Source: Gammaproteobacteria bacterium REDSEA-S15_B12 (GTDB taxonomy: Bacteria > Pseudomonadota > Gammaproteobacteria > Arenicellales > UBA868). From it: a stretch of DNA of 32,780 nucleotides. Numbering within the stretch: position 1 is the stretch's first letter; every line of letters begins with the position of its first letter. The DNA is taken from contig LUSG01000081.1 of assembly GCA_001629395.1 (NCBI GenBank), forward strand, positions 1-32,780. Direction: 5' to 3'. The position numbers were made by a program, and so were the translations under genes. The notes under the pieces were generated by a model. It did not search any database and was not told where the DNA came from. It saw only the letters and a program-made list of their open reading frames with translations. Shown here in pieces: positions 16,149 through 24,538 of the stretch.

Positions 16149-16927
16149 CTGCCTAGGTGTTCATCCATCCAGTTCAACCCATCAAGCGTGCTGCCACGGG
16201 GATTGTATTCACAGCCCACATGACCTTCATATCCCAACGCATCAATCAGGCCAAACAGATACGTGTAATTGATTTCGTTGTCGTTCGGTTCATGCCGGCC
16301 TGGGACGCCTGAGATCTGGATATGGCTAACGAGTTCAAAATGTTTCTGGAAAGTCGATGCCAGGTCTCCTTGTTCCATCTGCGTATGATAGAAATCAAAC
16401 TGCAGACCCACTCCCTCGTCACCGACTAGCTCGATGATGCGCCGTGCATCCTCCACCGTATGGACCAAATAATCGGGTACGTCGACGGAATTAAAAGGCT
16501 CTACCAGTATTTTAGGTCCGCCCCGACCGGCCTTTTGAACGGCATACCGAATGTTGTCTACGTAAGTCAACAGCGCGACTTCGCGGTCCAAACCCGCCGA
16601 CACCAGCCCTGACAGCAAATGCATCTGTGGACAATCCAGACGGGCGGCATATTCAAGGCCGTAATCAATCTGCTCGCGACATTCCGCTTGCCGATCCGGA
16701 AACACGGCAAGACCGCGTTCACCGGCTATCAGATCACCCGCCGGGATGTTAAGCAGAATCAGTTCAAGCCCAGTTGAATTCAGACACCCTAAAAGCTCTT
16801 GCGGCGTATGGTCGTAGGGAAATTGGCACTCAACTGCTGTAAACCCGGCGGCTGCAGCCGCAGAGAACCGATCGAGAAACGGATACTCGACAAACAACAT
16901 CGAGAGATTGGCAGCAAATTTCAGCAT
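16145..16927 (-). CDS. hyi: Hydroxypyruvate isomerase family protein (Hyi/OtnI)
   Basis: The 260-residue protein is a xylose-isomerase-like TIM barrel of the hydroxypyruvate isomerase family. It carries FAANLSMLFVEYPFLDRF (4-21), VECQFPYD (32-39), and two catalytic glutamates E143 (ILVEPFN) and E240 (VGCEYNPRGS) at the same numbers as in E. coli Hyi. LQFDFYHTQMEQGDL supplies metal-binding residues. Hyi interconverts hydroxypyruvate and tartronate semialdehyde; the related OtnI acts on 2-oxo-tetronate, and the two are hard to separate by eye. It lies 38 bases after the lyase gene and overlaps the MFS gene start by four bases. Confidence 0.88.
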   Translation of the reverse strand: MLKFAANLSMLFVEYPFLDRFSAAAAAGFTAVECQFPYDHTPQELLGCLNSTGLELILLNIPAGDLIAGERGLAVFPDRQAECREQIDYGLEYAARLDCPQMHLLSGLVSAGLDREVALLTYVDNIRYAVQKAGRGGPKILVEPFNSVDVPDYLVHTVEDARRIIELVGDEGVGLQFDFYHTQMEQGDLASTFQKHFELVSHIQISGVPGRHEPNDNEINYTYLFGLIDALGYEGHVGCEYNPRGSTLDGLNWMDEHLGR

Positions 16928-16965
16928 CTGGGGCTATTCTGTCGGGTGCAGACCATAACTCCGAT

Positions 16966-17907
16966 CTAGGTGGCGCCTCCATCTGCCGCCGGCGGCACAG
17001 CCTTTTTTGGGGGAACCACACTGCGTGCAACCGATGCATCCAGTGATTCGTAGTCGAAGTAACCGATCACATCATATAGTTCGCTACGGTCAACCATGTC
17101 CTCTAGAAACTGATGTGTGGTGCCAGTCCGGGCCAGACCCTGGTACAGCTGGTCCATTGCCCTCGCCGCGATCCGCAACGAAGACGCCGGCCAGATCACC
17201 AGGCGGCATCCCATGACTTCGAGTTCGGTGGCTGAGAAGTAGGGTGTGCGACCGAACTCTGCCATGTTGGCCAAAACCGGGGCGCCCACACGCTGCGTTA
17301 AGGTCCGAATGCTCGCTTCATCCTTCAACGCATCTGCAAATACCAGATCTGCCCCGGCCTCGATATAACGGTTCAGGCGATCGATCGCGGATTCCAGGCC
17401 TTCACCATCGACTGCATCAGTACGCGCGATGATTCTGAGATGGGATCGTGCTTTTCGTGCTGCGGCCACTTTTGCGCACATGTCTTCAGTTGATATCAAT
17501 CGCTTATTATTCAGATGACCGCATTTTTTGGGCAATACCTGGTCCTCCATCTGCATGGCCGCAGCACCGGCACTTTCCAGTTCCTGCACAGTCCGCATCA
17601 CATTGATCGCCTCGCCGTAACCCGTGTCGGCGTCAACCACGAGTGGTAACTGGGTGGCACGGTAGATCGACCGGACATGAGCACTCAACTCCTCCAGCGT
17701 CATAATGCCAAGATCAGGCAAACCCATGCTGCTGGATACTGCTGCACCTGACACATACAGGCACTCGAACCCGGCCCGTTTTGCCAGCAGACCGGCAAGG
17801 GCGTTGTGGGCGCCGGGAATTCGAACGATCCCCTGTTGTGCAATGAGTTGTGTCAATCTGACGCCAGGCGGTTGGTTGTGTGCATCACTGTCAGTCAGCC
17901 AGGTCAT
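16966..17907 (-). CDS. Isocitrate lyase/PEP mutase superfamily lyase (PrpB/dimethylmalate-lyase-like)
   Basis: The 313-residue protein is a short isocitrate-lyase-superfamily enzyme. It shows the substrate loop YVSGAAVSSSMGLPDLG (51-67), the metal motif VDADTGYG (91-98), the acidic pair in MQMEDQ (E121, D122), and the catalytic loop PKKCGH (126-131), where the cysteine marks a lyase rather than a PEP mutase. Such enzymes split 2-methylisocitrate, 2,3-dimethylmalate or oxaloacetate-like acids. No methylcitrate synthase or aconitase is nearby, so a plain propionate pathway is unlikely. The alanine/proline-rich tail (PPKKAVPPAADGGAT) is an extra. The ATG at 17907 has a good GAGGA seven bases upstream. 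It diverges from the PrpF gene. Confidence 0.87.
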   Translation of the reverse strand: MTWLTDSDAHNQPPGVRLTQLIAQQGIVRIPGAHNALAGLLAKRAGFECLYVSGAAVSSSMGLPDLGIMTLEELSAHVRSIYRATQLPLVVDADTGYGEAINVMRTVQELESAGAAAMQMEDQVLPKKCGHLNNKRLISTEDMCAKVAAARKARSHLRIIARTDAVDGEGLESAIDRLNRYIEAGADLVFADALKDEASIRTLTQRVGAPVLANMAEFGRTPYFSATELEVMGCRLVIWPASSLRIAARAMDQLYQGLARTGTTHQFLEDMVDRSELYDVIGYFDYESLDASVARSVVPPKKAVPPAADGGAT

Positions 17908-17924
17908 CTGCTTTCCTCGATCGG

Positions 17925-17943
17925 TTGATTCTCATGGATTCAA
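17925..17943. promoter_or_regulatory. Operator-like palindrome between lyase and PrpF genes
   Basis: The 19-base sequence TTGATTCTCATGGATTCAA is an interrupted palindrome of the form TTGA-N-TC-N5-GA-N-TCAA. It is centred 27 bases upstream of the lyase start, inside the 123-base region shared with the divergent PrpF gene. This is the place and form expected of a regulator binding site. No regulator gene is nearby, and a repeat of this size can occur by chance. Confidence 0.3.
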
Positions 17944-18030
17944 CGTAAGGATATGCGAAAACTTGCCTTCAGGTCAGTTTTTAGGCCCAATGGAGTATTA
18001 AGACCGGAAATTCACCTGATTCAATCACTC

Positions 18031-19215
18031 ATGCCCCAATACAAAATTCCTGCAGTTTTTATGCGCGGCGGCACCAGCAAGGCACTGATGTTTCATTTGC
18101 GCGACCTGCCCGACCAGCAACATCTGTGGCCTGACCTGTTTATATCCGCTATCGGCGCTGACGACCCTTACGGACGCCAACTGAATGGCATGGGTGGTGG
18201 GGTATCATCGCTGTCCAAAGTTTGTGTGATATCCCCCTCAATGCGACCAGATTCCGACGTGGACTATCGGTTTTTCCAGCTGTCCCCTCGAAGCCGCATT
18301 GTTGATTCCTCGGCAAGTTGCGGCAATATGGCTGCAGCTGTGGGCCCGTTTGCTGTGGATGAAGGTCTGGTTTCGGCGAAGGGTGAGCGCATCTGTGTGC
18401 GTATCTTCAACGTCAATACAGACCGAATAATTCACTCAACATTCTCGCTGGATGAGGGTGCGGCAGCGGTCAATGGCGACCTCAGCCTGCCTGGCGTTTC
18501 TGGCTCAGGCGCGCCGATCAACCTGGTATTTGAAAATCCCGGTGGGGGCGCTACTGGCAAGCTTCTGCCTACTGGACAACCTGCCGACGAACTGCTGGTT
18601 CAGGGCACCCGTTATGCAGTGTCAATGGTTGATGCGGGCAACCCTTGTGTATTTGTGTGGGCACAGGATCTGGGTCTGGTCGGCTGTGAGTTACCCGACA
18701 GATTGTCACAACTCAGCGAAGTTCTCGACACGCTTGAGAATATCCGCCTCAGCGCCAGCGTTGCCATGGGTATCGCGGGAAACATCAATCAAGCGTCAGC
18801 AATTCCGGGGATCCCCAAAATAGCGATTCTGTCCTGTCCCTCCGATTCCGTGACCTTGTCAGCGGAAACTATCGGCAAGGACGACTGTGACCTGGTGCTC
18901 CGGATGATTTCGGTCGGCCAGCCGCATCGAGCTATACCTGTTACCGGTGCTCTGTGCACGGCTGTTGCGGGTCGAATCGAAGGTACACTGGTGAACCAGT
19001 TAACCAATAAGCGGTCAATAACGCAAAGTATTCGCATTGCCCATCCATCCGGCATCAGTGAGGTGGATGCCGAGGTGGTACAGCAAGAGAATGGCTGGCA
19101 TTCCCGTTCAGCCAGCATCAACCGTACCGCCCGGCGGTTGATGGATGGGTATGTTTATGTGTCGACAGCCAACCCGAAGGCCGGACACAGTGCCCCAATT
19201 ACCGGACAGAGGTAG
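18031..19215 (+). CDS. PrpF-family 2-methylaconitate/methylitaconate isomerase-like protein
   Basis: The 394-residue protein has the PrpF signature: IPAVFMRGGTSKALMF (6-21), DPYGRQLNGMGGGVSSLSK (45-63), VDSSASCGNMAAAVGPFA (91-108) with the conserved cysteine, a glycine-rich PGGGATGKLLPTG, and VSMVDAGNPCVFV. PrpF proteins share the diaminopimelate-epimerase fold and move double bonds or switch cis/trans forms of unsaturated tricarboxylates and dicarboxylates without a cofactor: 2-methylaconitate, 3-methylitaconate, 4-oxalomesaconate. The ATG at 18031 gives the usual N terminus; an upstream in-frame ATG at 17953 adds 26 atypical residues. Its divergent partner is a lyase of the isocitrate lyase superfamily. 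Exact substrate unknown. Confidence 0.88.
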   Translation: MPQYKIPAVFMRGGTSKALMFHLRDLPDQQHLWPDLFISAIGADDPYGRQLNGMGGGVSSLSKVCVISPSMRPDSDVDYRFFQLSPRSRIVDSSASCGNMAAAVGPFAVDEGLVSAKGERICVRIFNVNTDRIIHSTFSLDEGAAAVNGDLSLPGVSGSGAPINLVFENPGGGATGKLLPTGQPADELLVQGTRYAVSMVDAGNPCVFVWAQDLGLVGCELPDRLSQLSEVLDTLENIRLSASVAMGIAGNINQASAIPGIPKIAILSCPSDSVTLSAETIGKDDCDLVLRMISVGQPHRAIPVTGALCTAVAGRIEGTLVNQLTNKRSITQSIRIAHPSGISEVDAEVVQQENGWHSRSASINRTARRLMDGYVYVSTANPKAGHSAPITGQR

Positions 19216-19245
19216 CCTCTTTTAAGCTTTCTGGATCAACCGGAT

Positions 19246-20571
19246 TCAGTAAATCCTAAGAGCCTTCAGGGACTGGTCAAGTGCGTCGATAAACTGGTCG
19301 ATCTCGGCTTCACCCATAGGCGTCGACAATACGCCGAATAGACCGCGACTGCCGAGCAGAACGCCGCGTGACAGCATCTCGCGGTCAAGACCGGTAAGTT
19401 CCGGTCCACTTTCTCTACACTCAATCAGCTCACGAAAATCAACCGGCCGGCGCGCACTCAATAATAGACAAAACATAGAGCCACACCCCGTGACCTGATG
19501 TTGAACACCACGACGTTGGAGCATCTCTGACAAGTTCGCACGCAACGTATCACCCAGTTCGGCCAGACGGATATACTCGTTCTGGGTCATCAGTCGCATC
19601 GTCTCGTAGCCCGCCGCCATGGTAACGGGATTCCCGTTATAGGTACCACCGTGATGTACTTTCTCGCCGGGGCGATGATCGAAGACGGACATAATTGCTG
19701 TACTGCCGGTAACCGCACCGACCGGAAAGCCGCCACCGATGATCTTACCCATCGACATCAGGTCTGGTGTTATGCCATTGGCGTGACCAGCACCCCGGTA
19801 GCCAATCCGAAATGACATCACCTCGTCGAAGATCAGCACCACACCGAGCTCCCGGGTCAACTCCCGCAATGTCTCGAGAAAGCCCTCGACAGGCGACAAC
19901 AGGCCCAGGGCGGCAGGCAGGGGGTCAATCAGCACAGCGGCTAGTTCATCGGCACAGTCTTCGATAAGTTGGGCGCAGATTTTCGGCCGGTTCCAGGGTA
20001 GCGTGACCACGTCCTTTCCGAGGTTCGGCACCATACTGGTTTCCAGTGTGGTCTGCGGACTGTCCACTTCACCCCAGTTTCCCGGGCGCGAAGAATCGCT
20101 GGCCTGTGCATAATCGTAGATACCGTGATAGCAGCCTTCGAATTTTGCAATTTTCGATCGGCCGGTATAGGCCCGAGCCGCCCGAATGGCGAGCAGCACG
20201 GCCTCGCTGCCGGAATTACAAAAACGAACTTGCTCAGCGGCAGGTATTCGGTCCACCAGTAGCTCAGCCAACCGGATGTCGTACTCCGTGGGCAACGAAA
20301 ATGCAGTGCCCGTATGGATCACCTTACTGACAGCAGCGGTTACATCGGGATCCGAATGCCCTCGGATCAGCGCCGTATAGTTATTTATAAAATCAATCCT
20401 TTCCTCACCCTCCACATCGGTTACCCGGCATCCATGACCCGATCGAGCATAGACCGGATAGGGGTCCATGACGATCGTGTGGCGAGAATTACCGCCCGGC
20501 ATAACCGTAAGGGCCCGGTCGTAAAGCCGTTTGGATTCCGACTGCTGATCCAGGTACGCCGCCAGTTGCAT
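19246..20571 (-). CDS. Class III aminotransferase, glutamate-1-semialdehyde aminomutase-like
   Basis: The 441-residue PLP enzyme resembles HemL. It has MPGGNSR (24-30), the phosphate-binding NSGSEA (119-124), YHG (148-150), IFDEVMSFR (D249 pairs with the PLP ring nitrogen), and the lysine K276 in SMGKIIGGGFPVGA. The start is the ATG at 20571, which has a strong GGAGGAC seven bases upstream; an in-frame upstream start at 20610 lacks this support. It follows hyuA by 52 bases, so it is the third gene of the hydantoinase-type operon. That context argues for an amine or beta/gamma-amino-acid transaminase or aminomutase in catabolism rather than the heme pathway HemL, which most Gammaproteobacteria encode elsewhere. 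Substrate not determined. Confidence 0.88.
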   Translation of the reverse strand: MQLAAYLDQQSESKRLYDRALTVMPGGNSRHTIVMDPYPVYARSGHGCRVTDVEGEERIDFINNYTALIRGHSDPDVTAAVSKVIHTGTAFSLPTEYDIRLAELLVDRIPAAEQVRFCNSGSEAVLLAIRAARAYTGRSKIAKFEGCYHGIYDYAQASDSSRPGNWGEVDSPQTTLETSMVPNLGKDVVTLPWNRPKICAQLIEDCADELAAVLIDPLPAALGLLSPVEGFLETLRELTRELGVVLIFDEVMSFRIGYRGAGHANGITPDLMSMGKIIGGGFPVGAVTGSTAIMSVFDHRPGEKVHHGGTYNGNPVTMAAGYETMRLMTQNEYIRLAELGDTLRANLSEMLQRRGVQHQVTGCGSMFCLLLSARRPVDFRELIECRESGPELTGLDREMLSRGVLLGSRGLFGVLSTPMGEAEIDQFIDALDQSLKALRIY

Positions 20572-20623
20572 GATCTGTCCTCCAGGCTGCCTGGGGTTCG
20601 AATCGTTCACTCAGATCTTCACC

Positions 20624-22691
20624 TCAGAGTTCGATCACAATGTTTCCATAGTCGTCCAGACTGGCCTCACCCCCGGGTGGGACCAGACATGTCGCATCAT
20701 ACTCTTCAATGATACAGGGGCCTGAATGTGGCCTACTGAGTGCCTCACGCGCAATTACGGGCGCGTCCAGCCAGGCATGTTCACGGCCAAAGTAGGCCTG
20801 CCTGTGTGTACCCTGCTGTTTCGTGTTTTGTACCGCATGCAATCCTTCCGGCACACGGGAGACTGTAGATAGTCCCTGCCCAACCAGTTCCAGATTGACC
20901 AACTCCACAGGTTCATCCGGACCTGCCCGATGCCCGTAGGTTCTTTCGTGTTCGTCACCGAACGCATCCTGCAACACCTGCAATGCTGCTTGGTCTATCG
21001 GTCCCTCTGGAACAGGAACGCTGAGTTCATAAATCTGACCCTGGTAGTGCATATTGGCTGAGCGGATCAATCTGCGTTGTACGGGCGGGAACCCATCCAC
21101 AGACAGTTGGTGGTCAGCTTGGACTTCCAGAAGGTTCCAACCCGACTCCAGGTCAGCTGGATCAGCGCTCTGCAGCACTCTTCTGAGCGTTTGGGAATAA
21201 TGGTGCTCGACCTCAGCACACAGCAAACCGAACGCAGAAAAGACACCTGGAGCGGGCGGCACCAGTATCCGTCGCATATGCAAAATGGCTGCCATAGCGC
21301 CTGCAAACAACGGCCCATTCCCACCAAATGCGAACAAAACGTAATCCCTGGGATCACGGCCCCGCTCGCTGGATACAGACTTGATTGCCCGAATCATGTT
21401 GGCCGACGCGATCTCATAAGCGCCATAGGCTGCCTGTTCAAGCTCTAGGCCCAATGGTCCGGCAATCGTTTTAGCGAACACTTCCTTACTAAGTTCCGTA
21501 TTCAAAGGCAGATCCCCCCCCACCAGGGGGTTGGGATTCAAGTAGCCCAGGATTGCGCAAGCGTCTGTCATCGTCGGCTCGGTACCGCCTTTCCCGTAAC
21601 ACACGGGGCCGCAGCCAGACAATGGACCCACCACCTGCCCCTACTTCAGCGAGATCAATGGCGGGCACTTTCAAGCGGTAACCGGACCCGGTCAACAAGC
21701 GAGACCCGGCCATGATGCCACCACCGACACTGTACTCAACGGCACGGGAATACTTGCCATTTTCTATCAGAGACGCTTTGGCGGTTGTACCGCCCATATC
21801 GAATGTCACGATGTCACCAAGTCCAAGTTTCTGACTGAGAGCATGAGCACCGACGACACCGGCCGCCGGTCCGGACTCGATAATATGGCAAGGCAGAGAA
21901 CGGGTCTGGTCTACGGTTGTCAGCCCGCCATTTGACTGCATGAGTAACAATGGGGCCTGTAGACCTTCATCTTGTAACCTGGCAACAAGTGAATCCAGGT
22001 AACTTGCGACGACTGGCAATAGATACGCATTAATAACCGTTGTCGATGTCCGCTCGTACTCCTTGATCTCAGGCAACACGTTATAGCTGACACAACAGGG
22101 GAGATCGGGCGCCATCTCTTGCATTACTTCAAGAATCAGTTGCTCGTGAACCGGATTGACAAACGAATTGATCAGACAAATGGCTATCGCTTCTACATCC
22201 TCAGTCAGCAGTCGTTCAATAGCCTGCCGGGCGTCAGTTCGATCTAAGGGTTTCTGGATTTCGCCGTCGCGATCTGTTCGTTCTTCCACTTCTACCCGAA
22301 GATAACGCTCCACAAGCGGTGGCGGTTTTTCCCATTTCAAATCGTACAGTCGCGGCATACGCAGCGTACGCAGTTCCAGTACATCCCGAAATCCGCTGGT
22401 CGTGATCAGTCCGGTCCGTGCACCGGACATTTGCAATATCGTGTTCGAGGCAACTGTGGTGCCATGCATGATCTCAGACACAGTGACACCCTGACCGTCA
22501 ACTGATGCCAGGATCTCCCGAATCCCAGTCACAATGCCGCGGGCATAGTCATCTTCAGTTGACGAAACCTTGCGGGTCATGATCTGACCACTAGGTCCTA
22601 CCAACACGATGTCGGTAAACGTCCCTCCAATATCAACACCCAGGCGGTATGAAACTTGCTGAGAACTGCTCTTTTGATTAGCCGAGCTCAT
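20624..22691 (-). pseudogene. hyuA: Hydantoinase/oxoprolinase subunit A (HyuA), broken by deletion and frameshift
   Basis: The first part (ATG at 22691) has the ATP-binding actin-like fold of HyuA: GVDIGGTFTDIVLVGP, HGTTVASNTI, GFRDVLELRT, DMGGTTAKASLI and AEVGAGGGSIVW ending at W359. At about 21610-21620 the frame shifts. The usual stretch of about 20 residues (a GG-LRVGP-SAGADP type segment) is missing, and homology resumes in the next frame with GPVCYGKGGTEPTMTDA, continuing intact to IVIEL at 20624. The missing length must be 2 modulo 3, for example 59 or 62 bases. HyuA with HyuB forms ATP-dependent N-methylhydantoinase, 5-oxoprolinase or acetone/acetophenone carboxylase-type enzymes. Its start overlaps the hyuB stop (ATGA). 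The gene is either inactivated or misassembled. Confidence 0.85.
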
Positions 22692-24454
22692 ACATCACTC
22701 CAACTGATATCCGCCATTGGTTGGTCTCCTCTCGCCTCACGAAGACTGTTCCTCAAATCACGGGTTGCCTGTTTGTCGACACTAAGGGCCTGCAGGTCAA
22801 TGATTACACCATACTCATTTAATGCGCCTTCCGGGGTGACGTATTCGTTTCGGACATCTTCCAAAACTCTTTGGGGATCCCGTTCGAGCGGGTCACCCCA
22901 ACCGCCGCCACCCGGTAACTCATGCCGAAACACGTCACCCTTTCGAAGGGTCATCGTCAATTTTGAATCCAATAGCTCGGCATCACTGTCAGGGTTCATC
23001 ATGTTCTGCGATGATTTGCCCGGTTTCCCGCCGTACAGACCGTAGGGTCTTATTTTCTTTCGATCTGAACGTACTTGTAAGACGGCTTCAGCCTCAAGAA
23101 AACGATAGTCACGGCGATAGGGCACACCGCCTCGGTATTTGCCGGCGCCGGCCCTATCCGCTATCAGTTCATAACGCAGGATCTGTAGGGGGTTCTGGGA
23201 TTCGATCAACTCCACTGACTGCGATGCCATATTCGCAAACATGTTTGAATTACCCTGGACTCCATCCGCCCAAGGTCGCCCACCCCAACTCCCACAGGCA
23301 AAGTCAACAAAAATAAATGGGTCCCGGGCGCTGTCGTAGCCGCCAATACTCAGACCAGAATTTCCGCCATCCGACGCTGCTCCTACTTTCTCCGGCAACA
23401 TCATCGCCAACGCACCGAATGCACAGTCGCCCATACGAAATCCAGTCAGCCCTCGTGCCGCACAGGCAGCGGGCAGAACCATATTAGTAATAGTTCCAGG
23501 AGGTGCTGTGACTTTAATCGCACGGAAAAGACCTTCGTTGCACGGGATGTCATAGTCGAGTACCGACCGTACTGCGGCATATGACACTGCCTTCGTAAAA
23601 GACAAGGTACAGTTAATCGCACCTTTGACCTGGGTGGAACTGCCCGCCCAGTCGACGCCAATGGAGTCATTCTGTTTCGTGATCGTGCAGTGCAGGCGTA
23701 TGGGCTGATCACGATCGATTCCATCATCGTCTATCCAATCTTCAAACTCGAAAACACCATCAGGTAAGTTCTGCAACGCGGTTCTTGTCAATCTCTCGGT
23801 ATGGTCGATCACCTCCTGCATGTAAAAGCGGGTTGTCTCTTTACCGAATCGTTTAACCAGTTCCATGAACTGTTTTTCCGCGATAGCGCAGGCCGATAAC
23901 TGGGCGCGTAAATCACCAAACACCTGTACCGGTATACGAACGTTTTTCTCAATAAGCCGCCACATTGTGTCGTTCGGTTTCCCAGCACTGAACAGCTTAA
24001 CCGGTGGTATCCTCAGACCCTCCTGATAGATCTCGGTTGAGTCCGAAGCATTCGAGCCAGGCACACGACCACCGACATCGGCCTGGTGCGATATGGTCGC
24101 GGCTATAGCAAGCTGCTCACCCTCGACAAAGATCGGCTGGAAAATAAAAACATCTGGAAGGTGCATACCGCCGGCATAAGGATCATTCATAACAAAAACA
24201 TCACCGGGGCCGATGTCATCGCCAAAGTGTTCTAAGACCGACTCCAGAGCTGTAGGTATAGAGCCTAAATGAAGAGGAATCGTCAGGCCCTGGGCAACCA
24301 GTTTCCCCCGTGCGTCTGTAAATGCAGTGGAAAAATCCATGTTATCCCGTAGAACACCGGAATAAGTCGTTCTGCAGATCGTTACTGCCATTTCATCTGC
24401 GATCGAAAACAGGGCATTTTTGAATAGTTCGAGTGTGACGGGGTCGGATTTCAT
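22688..24454 (-). CDS. hyuB: Hydantoinase B/oxoprolinase family protein (HyuB)
   Basis: A complete 588-residue HyuB-type subunit. It opens SDPVTLELFKNALFSIADEM (3-22) and carries ICRTTYSGVLRDNMDFSTAF, FVMNDPYAGGMHLPD, and a C-terminal PGGGGWGDPLERDP (514-527), all hallmarks. HyuB works with HyuA in ATP-dependent opening of cyclic amides (hydantoins, 5-oxoproline) or in carboxylation of ketones; sequence alone does not tell which. The ATG at 24454 gives the family N terminus; an upstream in-frame start at 24511 would lie inside the predicted promoter. A promoter with a 17-base spacer lies at 24488-24516. The purine run AGGAAG is 18 bases from the ATG, too far for a standard binding site. Confidence 0.92.
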   Translation of the reverse strand: MKSDPVTLELFKNALFSIADEMAVTICRTTYSGVLRDNMDFSTAFTDARGKLVAQGLTIPLHLGSIPTALESVLEHFGDDIGPGDVFVMNDPYAGGMHLPDVFIFQPIFVEGEQLAIAATISHQADVGGRVPGSNASDSTEIYQEGLRIPPVKLFSAGKPNDTMWRLIEKNVRIPVQVFGDLRAQLSACAIAEKQFMELVKRFGKETTRFYMQEVIDHTERLTRTALQNLPDGVFEFEDWIDDDGIDRDQPIRLHCTITKQNDSIGVDWAGSSTQVKGAINCTLSFTKAVSYAAVRSVLDYDIPCNEGLFRAIKVTAPPGTITNMVLPAACAARGLTGFRMGDCAFGALAMMLPEKVGAASDGGNSGLSIGGYDSARDPFIFVDFACGSWGGRPWADGVQGNSNMFANMASQSVELIESQNPLQILRYELIADRAGAGKYRGGVPYRRDYRFLEAEAVLQVRSDRKKIRPYGLYGGKPGKSSQNMMNPDSDAELLDSKLTMTLRKGDVFRHELPGGGGWGDPLERDPQRVLEDVRNEYVTPEGALNEYGVIIDLQALSVDKQATRDLRNSLREARGDQPMADISWSDV

Positions 24455-24487
24455 GATCTGATCAAATTTTTTTCTTCCTGATATGGT

Positions 24488-24516
24488 CTTATAGACTGTC
24501 CTATACGACAATTCAA
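24488..24516 (-). promoter_or_regulatory. Predicted sigma-70 promoter of the hyuB operon
   Basis: Read on the minus strand, TTGAAT (24516-24511) is followed after 17 bases by TATAAG (24493-24488). These match four of six and five of six consensus positions with optimal spacing. Transcription would start near 24481, giving a short leader of about 27 bases before the hyuB ATG. The spacer and -10 overlap an inverted repeat at 24490-24505, which suggests control by repression. Confidence 0.45.
24490..24505. promoter_or_regulatory. Inverted repeat in the hyuB/dipeptidase divergent promoter
   Basis: TATAG-ACTGTC-CTATA is a perfect five-base inverted repeat with a six-base centre. It is overlapped by a second repeat, GTCT-TAT-AGAC, at 24486-24496. 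It sits in the 84-base divergent region and covers the predicted -10 of the hyuB promoter, the position expected of a repressor operator. A GntR-type site is one possibility. Chance occurrence cannot be excluded. Confidence 0.3.
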
Positions 24517-24538
24517 ATTTCTTCGTTTATTCACTGAA

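Noticed and set aside
16966-19215. A classical prpBCDF propionate (methylcitrate) operon
   Set aside because: Only PrpB-like and PrpF-like proteins are present and they are divergent; no methylcitrate synthase or AcnD/PrpD gene is nearby.
19246-20571. Assignment as the heme-pathway hemL
   Set aside because: It sits as third gene in a hydantoinase-type operon, and the active-site motifs are shared by many catabolic aminomutase-like transaminases.
20624-22691. Programmed frameshifting in hyuA
   Set aside because: No slippery site is evident at the junction, and about 20 conserved residues are missing, so a simple frameshift would not restore the protein.
24455-24511. Upstream start of hyuB at 24511
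   Set aside because: The extra 19 residues are not family-like and the start would lie within the predicted promoter; the ATG at 24454 gives the standard N terminus.
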